Part shown: positions 8,729-17,109 of the stretch, piece after piece
Layout of the letters: every line of letters begins with the position of its first letter
Position numbering within the stretch: position 1 is the stretch's first letter
Source: an uncultured bacterium
Lineage (GTDB): Bacteria > JAAXHH01
Reading direction: 5' to 3'
Length of the DNA: 32,336 nucleotides
Assembly (NCBI GenBank): GCA_913051705.1
Contig: CAJXCW010000024.1
Location: forward strand, 1 to 32,336
The notes under the pieces: model-generated
The model's database searches: none
The model's input: the letters and a program-made list of their open reading frames with translations, nothing else
Told to the model about the DNA's origin: nothing
Translations under genes and position numbers: made by a program

Positions 8729-9892
8729 CTACGCATTCATCTGGACTTCTGCCTGCGTCTCCTGATCCAGCGTGGCTGCTTCAGTCGGTCGCCCCTCTTC
8801 AGCATTACCCCGGGGCAGGATACGGACCAGATGATCTTTGCAAAGCACCCGGTGGGAACATTTTTCGCAGAATTCGATCATTCCTTCTCCGGTAAGCAAC
8901 GACATGCGAAGATCTTTCATCGCCTGGCTATTCCATATTTCTTCCCAGGAGTTTTCATAGAGATTGCCTATATCAATCGTGTTTGCATACACCGCTCTAC
9001 AGCAAGGCCGTACTGCTCCGTCCCAGTTAATCCACATGGTATTGAACGGTTGGTCGCAGAAATATTCGGTCTTCTCGAGTGGAGGTAAAACCAGGTCAAC
9101 GCCTACTTCTTTGGCTCGTGCTTTAGCGATATCAAAATGGGTCCGGGCCAGTTCCACATGATTAAACAGCAATTCATCAATCAGATAGTCCGCATGGGCT
9201 TCCATGTGAGCTACCCACATGTTTTTTATGCCGAGGGAGGCCGCCACATCAACCAGGTCCGCTGTTTCATGCACATTTTTCTTCATGGCGACCATTGCGA
9301 TACCTACGTCGGGTTTTGTACTTCCGAGCTCAGCCTTCACTTCATTCAGGATGTTGATATTTCTAACCATGGTTTTGATGGGGATGCCGCGAATCTCCTT
9401 GAACGCATCCGTCCCATCTATCGAGACGTACACTTCGTCTGCCCCAAGCCGGACCAGTCGTTCTGCATTTCTCCGGTGGAGCAGGATGCCGTTGGTATTA
9501 AAACCGACATGGCAATCATAATTTTGCTTGATCCGCTCGAGCATATTAAAAAAGGCCTTGCCCATAAGCGGTTCACCAAAAATTTGTAGGATGACTTTAG
9601 GCGATTTCTCAAGTAAAGGTTCAATCTTTTCAAAGAGCTCGATGGGAATATCGTCTTCCGGATTGTCTGCCTCATCCCAATACAGGCGAGCGCAGAACTC
9701 GCATTTTAAATTACATCGGTTGGTCGGTTCTATGGCAATCTTCACCGGAGCGAACGGGTTATGACCGCCGGTCATTCGGGCAATGGGATACATGAATTGT
9801 TCCCGTAGACGCCGAGCCACGCTGCGTTTCAATTGTTTTCGCCCATCTGAGGTGCCGAGTAAGCCGACAGCTTTACGAGTTTGGGCAATCAT
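8729..9892 (-). CDS. Radical SAM protein with SPASM-type C-terminus (copy 2 of 3)
   Basis: The 387-residue protein has the radical SAM motif CNRC-free form CNLKCEFC (Cys60, Cys64, Cys67), IFGEPLMGKAFF as the SAM-contact strand and VYVSIDGTDAFKEIRG. Its C-terminal region carries Cys279, GX4C (Cys297, with Cys298) and CX2CX5C (Cys342, Cys345, Cys351), the fullest SPASM-like set of the three copies. The final X3C cysteine of classic SPASM proteins is not seen. About 30 polar residues with many Glu and Gln form a tail. The start is ATG 9892, with AGGA eight bases upstream; the ATG at 9901 lies directly against that AAGG and is less likely. The N-terminus (KAVGLLGTSDGRKQLKR) resembles that of copy 1. 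Function in the glycan locus is unknown. Confidence 0.85.
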   Translation of the reverse strand: MIAQTRKAVGLLGTSDGRKQLKRSVARRLREQFMYPIARMTGGHNPFAPVKIAIEPTNRCNLKCEFCARLYWDEADNPEDDIPIELFEKIEPLLEKSPKVILQIFGEPLMGKAFFNMLERIKQNYDCHVGFNTNGILLHRRNAERLVRLGADEVYVSIDGTDAFKEIRGIPIKTMVRNINILNEVKAELGSTKPDVGIAMVAMKKNVHETADLVDVAASLGIKNMWVAHMEAHADYLIDELLFNHVELARTHFDIAKARAKEVGVDLVLPPLEKTEYFCDQPFNTMWINWDGAVRPCCRAVYANTIDIGNLYENSWEEIWNSQAMKDLRMSLLTGEGMIEFCEKCSHRVLCKDHLVRILPRGNAEEGRPTEAATLDQETQAEVQMNA

Positions 9893-9964
9893 AATGTCCA
9901 TCCTTTATATAATTCAGTAGTCTATCCATAAGACCACCTATAGGAAATCTATAACCAACTATCC

Positions 9965-10825
9965 TTAAGTACACTTACCGTTTTCTAAATATCTGTCCAG
10001 GGCCTCTTCCCAGGATGGCAGGGCCGGAATACCGATCGATTGTACGTGACTGTTGTCCAGGACGGTATACAGAGGACGGGCAGCGGCCGCACCGAAGGCG
10101 GTCGTGGTCGTTGCGATCACTTCTGCATCCAGGCCTGTTTTCTCATAGATCGTTCTGGCGAAATCAAAATAGGAACAAGATCCGCTGTTCGTAATATGAT
10201 AGGTCCCATAGAAATCTGATGTCAATAATCCGGAGAGCGCCTGTGCCAGATCCGCAGTGGAGGTCGGCGATATCACCTGATCGTTGACCACCGTTACCCG
10301 TCCACGTTCTTTACCCAGCTTGATCATAAGTTCAATGAAGTTATGACCCTTCCCTCCAGCTCCTTTGGAATGACCGTAAAGCCCTGTTGTACGAATAAGA
10401 AAATGACGTTTCCAGATCGAACGCACCAGATGTTCGCCTGCCAACTTAGCCGTTCCATATACACTTAAAGGGAGCGGAAGGTCATCTTCTCTATAAGGCC
10501 GCTCCCCATACCCATCGAACACAAAGTTTGTGCTGATATGAATCAGTATAATATCAGCATCGCGGCAGGCCACAGCCAGATTCCTCGGGCCGATTGCATT
10601 AACAGCAAATGTTTTTTCCGGAAAAGACTCACATTCATCTACTTTGTGGTACGCGGCTGTGTTAATCACCACATCAGGATGATGTTCACTTAGCACGGTC
10701 CGAACCTGATCCGCATCGGTGATCTCCAGATCCTCATGGGTGCATGAGATGACATGATGCACTGTAAGCACGCGGCATAGATCAGTACCGAGTTGCCCTG
10801 AAGCGCCGGTAATTAATATCCGCAT
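9965..10825 (-). CDS. rfbD: dTDP-4-dehydrorhamnose reductase-like SDR (RmlD family)
   Basis: This 286-residue protein is a clear RmlD-type reductase: MRILITGASGQLGTDL is the NADP-binding loop, INTAAYHKVDECE sits near 55-67, STNFVFDG near 98-105, and the catalytic YGTAK in the SVYGTAKLAGE block. GTYHITNSGSCSYFDFA is the usual C-terminal substrate region. The family reduces the 4-keto group of dTDP-4-keto-sugars, usually giving dTDP-L-rhamnose. No rmlA, rmlB or rmlC partner was recognised in the window, so the substrate may be supplied from elsewhere or differ. AGGATAGG, overlapping the upstream stop, lies about six bases before ATG 10825. The gene lies between radical SAM copy 2 and a GT4-like gene. 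Confidence 0.87.
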   Translation of the reverse strand: MRILITGASGQLGTDLCRVLTVHHVISCTHEDLEITDADQVRTVLSEHHPDVVINTAAYHKVDECESFPEKTFAVNAIGPRNLAVACRDADIILIHISTNFVFDGYGERPYREDDLPLPLSVYGTAKLAGEHLVRSIWKRHFLIRTTGLYGHSKGAGGKGHNFIELMIKLGKERGRVTVVNDQVISPTSTADLAQALSGLLTSDFYGTYHITNSGSCSYFDFARTIYEKTGLDAEVIATTTTAFGAAAARPLYTVLDNSHVQSIGIPALPSWEEALDRYLENGKCT

Positions 10826-10832
10826 AGATAAC

Positions 10833-12086
10833 CTATCCTAAAAACCGGCGTTTTATGTCCTTTAACACATGGTAAGCAGATGAATTCTTCAACTGGATCG
10901 CGGATCGCCAGAGCCGGTCATCTAAAGGTGTTATCATCCGATCCAGATGTGATCCCGCCTGTTCACGCTTATACGGTGATTGACAGAAAGATACCAGCGG
11001 TTCAATCGTCCTTTCCCAATTTAAACACTCATGGACGAGCCGTTGTGCATTCTGTCCATACGAGTGGACCTGATCCGGCTGTTCAAATATAAAATTCAAG
11101 GTGTCGTCAATTTTTGCTGTATCATCAGGATTCAGCGTCCACCCGGCCTGATAATCACGAATATAGGTTGAGAGTTCTGAATAGTTGTTATATAATATCG
11201 GCACCCCACTCCACAGAGCGACAACAGTCCGTGTTGTAAATGCCAGTTCCCTTTCCGGGTTATGCGCCATCAGATCTATACATACGGTACTACTTCGTGT
11301 TCGTTCTACCAGAGTATCAAATGGAATTACATCCGTAAAGTCCACCCGCGGATGTTGCCGTAACTCGTCGATCAAGCCCGGCATATCACCGGTTGGAAAC
11401 GTGTAGGTCGGATGTGCACCTGCTATGATGATTAACCGACCCCGCCCATAGGTATCCAGAGCTACGATCAGTCGACGTAGAACGGTGGATGCATCCTGCC
11501 AGGGTAAAAAGATGCCACTGTACAAAAACACCGGTTCGTCCGGAGGCATCGGCGTCGGCATATTCGGACTCAAAGACATCGGTATGGCATGACAGACTTC
11601 ATGTAATAAATCATGCCCCGCCAGCAAAAGCCACGGCAGGAAATAATGTTTTTGATATAATCCGGCACAGGTGACGAAATCCGCTTTTCGTAACGCTTGG
11701 ACCTTTAAAAAAGGCATCTGCGCTTGATCTTCAACCTGACTGAATAAACTCTCAAGCAGATAGGGACCGGTTAAATCGACAGCTAAAGGCGCCTGTAAGT
11801 TGTCCGGCAGCATATTCGCCCACAGCCAACCCTGCGTGAGGATCACATCCGGATTTATTTTTTCTACTGCGTCTCCCAGTTTATGGTAGTCAAAGGCCGC
11901 TTTTTCAAGGTCTTCCGAGGGATTCGGCACCTTTTCGAGTACGTCCTTTGGTAAGGAATATACGACTTCAAATCCATGTTGTTTCAGGCCTTCACCCAGA
12001 GACCAGGTACGAAGGCCTGCGCCTGTGGTCGGACAGCCAGGAAGCGGAAGCGGCTGCCCGCAGATAACTTGAATTCGCGTCCTCAT
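10833..12086 (-). CDS. GT4-like (GT-B fold) glycosyltransferase
   Basis: The 417-residue protein has an N-terminal RIQVICGQPLPLPGCPTTGAG segment with a glycine loop, then GLRTWSLGEGLKQHGFEV, which is the acceptor-domain start of GT-B enzymes. A donor-domain-like half follows with PVFLYSGIFLPWQDAST, RLIIIAGAHPTY and a final VALWSGVPILYNNYSELSTYI block. The canonical EGFG E-x7-E motif is replaced by ELAFTTRTVVALWSGVP, so the family assignment is less certain than for the other GT4 genes. The start is ATG 12086, eight bases after the upstream TAG, with a weak AGG about seven bases away. It probably adds a sugar within this locus. Confidence 0.72.
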   Translation of the reverse strand: MRTRIQVICGQPLPLPGCPTTGAGLRTWSLGEGLKQHGFEVVYSLPKDVLEKVPNPSEDLEKAAFDYHKLGDAVEKINPDVILTQGWLWANMLPDNLQAPLAVDLTGPYLLESLFSQVEDQAQMPFLKVQALRKADFVTCAGLYQKHYFLPWLLLAGHDLLHEVCHAIPMSLSPNMPTPMPPDEPVFLYSGIFLPWQDASTVLRRLIVALDTYGRGRLIIIAGAHPTYTFPTGDMPGLIDELRQHPRVDFTDVIPFDTLVERTRSSTVCIDLMAHNPERELAFTTRTVVALWSGVPILYNNYSELSTYIRDYQAGWTLNPDDTAKIDDTLNFIFEQPDQVHSYGQNAQRLVHECLNWERTIEPLVSFCQSPYKREQAGSHLDRMITPLDDRLWRSAIQLKNSSAYHVLKDIKRRFLG

Positions 12087-12094
12087 TATTACGC

Positions 12095-13192
12095 CTACGC
12101 AGGAACCGATTTCAGGTCCGCTGTTTTTGTTTCAACGCCCTCTGTAAGATGAAACTCGCTCTTCCGGAGAAGCTGGCAACCCTCACAGGCTTTCGGTACA
12201 ATCCCGTTATTGAATTCATCTCGGAATTTTCCCCACTCCGGGTTATTCCATATAGTCTCGTAGGGATCTTCATTAATATTACCGAAAGACAAACCGGAAT
12301 TTTCTATAGTCGATCCATCGGGCATCATACGTGGGGTTGGGTGGCCGAGATTTACACAAGGTGACACATCCCCTGTCGCTGCGACGTAGGTACCGCCTTG
12401 TTGCATAGGATTGCAAATGTCGATTGTACCGTATTCGAACGTCGGCAGCAATAACCGGGCACCCAGTTCTTGAGCGATTAGACGGGCTTGGGCGAATTTC
12501 GATTCCAGCTCGTCATACGGAATGGCCGGTTGATCGTCGGAGAAGGGGAAAAGGATCTGTTCAATATCCTCCTTTTTTGACACCACATCCTGATTTTTAA
12601 TATGAATTTGATCAAAGCCTACATCGCTTGCCAGCGCGACGAATTCAGGAACTTCTTCGAAATTTGCTCGGTTCATCGTAAACGTAGTAGATAAGAAGGG
12701 ACCGTTATAGGTGGGCGTTCTATATTCTTCACGCAGTTTAACGAAATGTCGGACATTTTTAATCACTTTGCCCAAATCCCCGCCGACCCGAATGCTGGAA
12801 AAAGTGCCAGGATCAGCACCGTCGATGGAAACAAACATCCAGTTTATTTCAGCTTCCAAAAGTTTGCGTCCACGTTTATCATCGAGAAGGGTTGCATTGG
12901 TAATAAAACCGGCCGTGCATCCTTGTTTATGGCTGATACGAATCATGTCGTAGACCTGTTTATGAAGCATGGGTTCCCCCCATCCGGTCAAGTCGACATT
13001 GTCATAATTTTTCAATGCCGGAACCAGCTTCTTGAATGCTTCCATCGTCAGGTCGCGCGGCTTATAGTCATACGACAAACGCGGACAGGTCACACATAGC
13101 AAGTTGCATCGATCTGTACACTCTATGGCAATAGAGCGGTACGGTCGAGGCTTATGGAACACCCTTCGCAACCGGCTGTAAATCCCGAACAT
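12095..13192 (-). CDS. Radical SAM protein with Twitch-type C-terminus (copy 3 of 3)
   Basis: A 365-residue radical SAM enzyme with CNLLCVTC (Cys29, Cys33, Cys36), DLTGWGEPMLHKQVYD as the SAM-contact strand, and MFVSIDGADPGTFSSIR. The auxiliary part offers only four cysteines: Cys260, Cys279 in GX4C, and Cys336/Cys339 in CEGC. That fits one additional cluster, a Twitch rather than a full SPASM domain. I chose ATG 13192 because GGGGG sits six bases before it; the longer frame starts at a TTG (13240) and adds 16 residues without family character. The gene follows the flippase gene and precedes a GT4-like gene. It is clearly related to the radical SAM genes at 7615 and 8729 but diverged. Its reaction is unknown. 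Confidence 0.85.
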   Translation of the reverse strand: MFGIYSRLRRVFHKPRPYRSIAIECTDRCNLLCVTCPRLSYDYKPRDLTMEAFKKLVPALKNYDNVDLTGWGEPMLHKQVYDMIRISHKQGCTAGFITNATLLDDKRGRKLLEAEINWMFVSIDGADPGTFSSIRVGGDLGKVIKNVRHFVKLREEYRTPTYNGPFLSTTFTMNRANFEEVPEFVALASDVGFDQIHIKNQDVVSKKEDIEQILFPFSDDQPAIPYDELESKFAQARLIAQELGARLLLPTFEYGTIDICNPMQQGGTYVAATGDVSPCVNLGHPTPRMMPDGSTIENSGLSFGNINEDPYETIWNNPEWGKFRDEFNNGIVPKACEGCQLLRKSEFHLTEGVETKTADLKSVPA

Positions 13193-13240
13193 ATTAAACC
13201 CCCATTGATCTATGATATAGGTATTTGGAATTGGTGCCAA

Positions 13241-14887
13241 TTACCGTAATCCGAACTTCTCCAGATAACGTCTGAACAAATTTAGGTCATAGGCGTCCAT
13301 ATACGATGTCCTTAAAATAAGAAAAATATATAACGCTGAAAAAACCAACCCTTCAAGAATGATCACAGCCAGTATCGGAAGACGGCTGACGGGTTCAAAC
13401 GTGTTTACCAATTGCCATTGTAAAACAGATATAACCAGACCAGCCAGAGTGCTGATCAGAATCGGCATGCCGTACATCCTCGTAAGAAACGGTATCATAG
13501 GTTGTTTAAGATATCTATGAAACAACTTGTAATAATACAAGGCACAAACGGTTAGAGAAATGGTCGAACCGACCGCTGGCCCATAGAACCCTATAAAGTA
13601 TACCAGTCCGACACATAAAACAAGGGAAAAAATAGCCAGCATAATACCGAATTTCATCTCATATTCCGGTTTGCCCATCCCCACAGCAACGCCTGTTGCA
13701 ACGCCAGTACTCAGGTTAGCGTAATACCCTATTGCCAGAATCTGAACGACCCATACCGATTCCGTCAATAGTTTATATTCAGGTCCTAACCAGGCCAGCA
13801 TAACCAGAGAGGCCGTTACGATTGAAAACGTGCATATAGGTGTACCGAACAGAACCAGATATCGCGTACCGCGGTCATAAAATTCCAGGGATCGTTCTTT
13901 TTCGTTTCGGCTTTCCAGTTCCGATGTAGCCGGGATAACGGCCGAAGGCAGCATAAGAAGCACATTACGAACGCTGCCTATAAATCCTGTCGCAAATCCG
14001 TAAGGCGTAACCATGCCCACATGAAGAAAAGCGGATATAAGCCAGGCGTTTAACTGAAAGGCCAGAAGATTGGCGAGTTTGGCAACCTGGAGCTTGGTTC
14101 CGAAATTGAACATTTTTCGAAACATTTCCCATTCAGCCATGAATGGATTGAATTTCAATGTCGGAACCAGATGATAGGCAGCCATTACATTGACGGCCCC
14201 TCCAAGCACGACAATGATACCGTTGTTAACAACAAGGCCTCGCAAACCATAGCCAGCTTCAAGGACAATAAGAGTGCCTACAGCACCCAGGATTGAAAAT
14301 GAAATACTTATTTTATTGAATATATCCATGCGTTGAAGGCCGATCATCATCATGCCGAATACTGAAGTCGACATACCCAAGCCAAAGATGATGACCGAAC
14401 CGATCATCGCAAACGCACTCTCCTGAAATAATTCCGTACTTACTCGATCCCTGGATAATCCAAGCATACTCATTAAGGGTTCGTAAAGCAGGAAAATGAC
14501 ACCGATCGTTATAACCGAAAAGAGGAAATAAAAGACGAACCCTATGTTGAAAACTTTATTAAATCGATCATAATCCCGTTTGGTATGGTATTCAGCGAAA
14601 AACTTATCAAAGGAACGGGCCAGACCGAAATCCAGCAATCCAAAATAACCGGTTAAAATGCCTACAACGAACCAAACTCCATGTCTCTCGTTGCCGATGT
14701 GATCGAAAATATACTTGGCCATAAAAAAACGAAGTGCAATAGACCAGAGACTTCCAACCACATTAAAGAGTGTATTTCGAATGACTTTACCGGAAAAACT
14801 CTCTTGCTTATTAGAGACAGATTGATCCCCGGTTGGGCCGGATGGCCGATCCGGTATATTGGTTCCGGGAATCTCCTGGGTAGACAC
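13241..14887 (-). CDS. Polysaccharide flippase, Wzx/MurJ-MATE superfamily
   Basis: The 548-residue membrane protein has a polar N-terminal 30 residues and then about 12 to 14 hydrophobic segments. The first blocks, VIRNTLFNVVGSLWSIALRF and GLLDFGLARSFDKFFAEY, match the polysaccharide biosynthesis/flippase family (PF01943/PF13440 type). It should flip an undecaprenyl-pyrophosphate-linked glycan unit from the inner to the outer face of the cytoplasmic membrane. It begins at GTG 14887, three bases after the aminotransferase stop, with AAGGG about nine bases upstream. Its presence argues for a Wzx-type pathway, though no Wzy polymerase was recognised in the window. Confidence 0.88.
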   Translation of the reverse strand: MSTQEIPGTNIPDRPSGPTGDQSVSNKQESFSGKVIRNTLFNVVGSLWSIALRFFMAKYIFDHIGNERHGVWFVVGILTGYFGLLDFGLARSFDKFFAEYHTKRDYDRFNKVFNIGFVFYFLFSVITIGVIFLLYEPLMSMLGLSRDRVSTELFQESAFAMIGSVIIFGLGMSTSVFGMMMIGLQRMDIFNKISISFSILGAVGTLIVLEAGYGLRGLVVNNGIIVVLGGAVNVMAAYHLVPTLKFNPFMAEWEMFRKMFNFGTKLQVAKLANLLAFQLNAWLISAFLHVGMVTPYGFATGFIGSVRNVLLMLPSAVIPATSELESRNEKERSLEFYDRGTRYLVLFGTPICTFSIVTASLVMLAWLGPEYKLLTESVWVVQILAIGYYANLSTGVATGVAVGMGKPEYEMKFGIMLAIFSLVLCVGLVYFIGFYGPAVGSTISLTVCALYYYKLFHRYLKQPMIPFLTRMYGMPILISTLAGLVISVLQWQLVNTFEPVSRLPILAVIILEGLVFSALYIFLILRTSYMDAYDLNLFRRYLEKFGLR

Positions 14888-14890
14888 GCG

Positions 14891-16063
14891 CTATATCCCT
14901 TTCGGCGTGGCCACAGTCGTTAATGATTTCTCTAATGCATCAAGTACATGCTCTACATCAGCTTCACACATACTCGGATACAGTGGGAGCGTCAATTCCC
15001 TTTGGGTGACATCTTCTGTTATAGGCAACATGCCCGATCGGCATCCATATCGCTCACGATATAATGAAAACAGATGCACCGGCGGATAATGAATACTCGT
15101 TTGAACGCCCCGGTTACGCAAATCCGTCATAACCGATTCACGCATCATACCGTCGGTTAGCAGCACCGGGCAAATATGGTACGATACGTTCTCAACCCCG
15201 AGGCCGAACGGTACGACAATCATACAATTTTGAGACAGACCTGTCAAGTAATTTTCCATAAGGATTCGCCGCCGCTTGTTGCTGGCTGGCAGGCGATTAA
15301 GTTGTACGATACCAAGGGCGGCACGCATCTCATCTATCCGGTAATTGAAGCCCAAATCCGTGACGTCATATGAGTACGCATGACCGCGTATCCGATCCCA
15401 GGTCACCGTGGTCATGCCATGAGATCGCATCCGGCGCATTCGTTGAGCCAGATTATCATCATTGGTGACCACCATACCGCCTTCCGCCGTGGTCATATTT
15501 TTATTGGTGTAAAAGCTGAAACACCCTACATGACCGATCGTACCCAATGGTTTACCGTGATAGTCTGATCCCGGTGCGTGGGATGCATCCTCCACAACGT
15601 AAAGCCCATGTTGGTCTGCCAGGTGCATAATCCGATCCATATCAACCGGATACCCGGCGTAATGGACGACCACAATGCCGCGTGTTCTGGAGGTGATTCG
15701 ATGGGCCACATCATCTGGATCGATATTCAGATCCTGTTCACCGATTATGTCGGCAAAAATGGGCGTCGCTCCCGTATAGACAACGCTACTTGCCGTCGCG
15801 ACAAATGTTAAGGAGGGGACGATCACTTCATCCTCTGTTCCAGTTCCCATAACGTGATGCGCGAGATGAAGCGCCGCCGTCGCACTGGATACCGCAATAG
15901 CATGACGAACGCCCAGGAAGCGGGCGAAGGCGTCTTCAAAAGTTTCGACCATGGCGCCCATAGACAACATACCGGATTCGAGAACCCTTAAAACGGCCTG
16001 GCATTCTTCAGAACCGATATCCGGTTCAAACAATCGTAATGTAAACGGAGAGGATGTAGTCAT
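14891..16063 (-). CDS. DegT/DnrJ/EryC1/StrS sugar aminotransferase
   Basis: This 390-residue PLP enzyme belongs to the sugar aminotransferase family. RLFEPDIGSEE opens the fold, HAIAVSSATAALHLA at 54-68 binds the PLP phosphate, VVEDASHAPGS at 156-166 gives Asp159, and the Schiff-base lysine is Lys188 in SFYTNKNMTTAEGG. The C-terminal YHICPVLL and SIHYPPVHLFSLYRE blocks are also typical. It transfers an amino group, usually from glutamate, to a 4-keto (or 3-keto) NDP-sugar. The LegB-like dehydratase immediately upstream is the natural supplier of a 4-keto-6-deoxy sugar. No strong ribosome site precedes ATG 16063. The exact product is not readable. Confidence 0.92.
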   Translation of the reverse strand: MTTSSPFTLRLFEPDIGSEECQAVLRVLESGMLSMGAMVETFEDAFARFLGVRHAIAVSSATAALHLAHHVMGTGTEDEVIVPSLTFVATASSVVYTGATPIFADIIGEQDLNIDPDDVAHRITSRTRGIVVVHYAGYPVDMDRIMHLADQHGLYVVEDASHAPGSDYHGKPLGTIGHVGCFSFYTNKNMTTAEGGMVVTNDDNLAQRMRRMRSHGMTTVTWDRIRGHAYSYDVTDLGFNYRIDEMRAALGIVQLNRLPASNKRRRILMENYLTGLSQNCMIVVPFGLGVENVSYHICPVLLTDGMMRESVMTDLRNRGVQTSIHYPPVHLFSLYRERYGCRSGMLPITEDVTQRELTLPLYPSMCEADVEHVLDALEKSLTTVATPKGI

Positions 16064-16113
16064 ATGGAATATGGACGAATAAGCGCTGTTATATCCGCTT
16101 ACACATAGGTTGC

Positions 16114-17103
16114 CTATACATGATATCGTTCGGGTATATATTGGTCAATATGTTCGGTCATCCATTCAATCGTGCGATCCAGACCTTCTTCCAGCGGGAT
16201 ACGTGGTTTCCACCCCAAAATGTGTTCCGCTTTGCGGGCATCAGCGATGAGTTGCCGGACTTCACTTTTAGGCGGTCGAAACCGTTTTGGATCGTGTTCG
16301 ACAGAAATGTCTTTTCCAATCCACTGAATGATACGCTGCAGTATATCACCGATCGAAATCTCATACCCTGTGCCGATATTAAGTACCTGGCCAATCGCCT
16401 CATCGCATCTGCCTGCCAGAACAAACGCCTCCGCCAGGTTTTCGATGTAGTTGAAATCTCTGGTGGTTGTCAACTCTCCTACAAGCACCCGATCCTGCGT
16501 TAAAGCCTGAGTAATCAAAGTAGGAAGGATGGCACGAGTAGACTGCCTGGGGCCGAAAGTATTGAATGGACGGACGGTGACTGTAGGAAGTTCATAGGAC
16601 AGATAGAAACTTTCTGCAATTTTATCCGCAGCAATTTTACTGGCCGCATAGGGAGACTGTCCCTGTAAAGGATGCTCCTCATTAATCGGTGTATATTGGG
16701 CCGTGCCGTAGACTTCCGATGTAGACGTATGCACGACGCGAATATTCTCGTGGTCCCGGGCTGCCGTCAACACGTTCAATGTACCCATCACATTGGTTTC
16801 AATGACTTCACGTGGATGGATATAAGAATACGGAATAGGAATAATGGCACCTAAATGATAGACAATCGACACCCCTGTCGTTGCTTTTGTGACAGCATCC
16901 GGATCTCGCAGATCACCCTGAATGATCTCAAGATGTCCCTGTATGTCCTTTGGAAGCAGGTCCAGATGCCCGTAATCCCCCCGGGAATTATATCGCACAA
17001 AACAACGGACGACATCTCCCCGGCGCACCAGACATTCTACAAGGTGACTTCCTATAAACCCACCGGCGCCGGTTACCAGCACCCTGTTCTGTGAGACGGC
17101 CAT
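16114..17103 (-). CDS. LegB-like NDP-sugar 4,6-dehydratase (extended SDR)
   Basis: The 329-residue protein carries TGAGGFIGSHLVE at 11-23, VRCFVRYNSRGDYGHLD at 32-48, the STSEVYGTAQY block at 127-137, QGQSPYAASK with Tyr152/Lys156, and RPFNTFGPRQS. From memory this pattern is very close to LegB, which makes the UDP-4-keto-6-deoxy sugar in the legionaminate and bacillosamine routes. EISIGDI and RPPKSEVRQL near the end also match. Those downstream NeuB/NeuC-like enzymes are not in the window, so a simpler 4-amino-4,6-dideoxy sugar is the likelier product with the adjacent aminotransferase. GAGGAG stands nine bases before ATG 17103, and the gap to the upstream gene is six bases. Confidence 0.88.
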   Translation of the reverse strand: MAVSQNRVLVTGAGGFIGSHLVECLVRRGDVVRCFVRYNSRGDYGHLDLLPKDIQGHLEIIQGDLRDPDAVTKATTGVSIVYHLGAIIPIPYSYIHPREVIETNVMGTLNVLTAARDHENIRVVHTSTSEVYGTAQYTPINEEHPLQGQSPYAASKIAADKIAESFYLSYELPTVTVRPFNTFGPRQSTRAILPTLITQALTQDRVLVGELTTTRDFNYIENLAEAFVLAGRCDEAIGQVLNIGTGYEISIGDILQRIIQWIGKDISVEHDPKRFRPPKSEVRQLIADARKAEHILGWKPRIPLEEGLDRTIEWMTEHIDQYIPERYHV

Positions 17104-17109
17104 CCGTGT

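Noticed and set aside
9902-9964. Gap between the rfbD-like gene and radical SAM copy 2 as a promoter region
   Set aside because: AT-rich words are present but no pair with promoter spacing was found.
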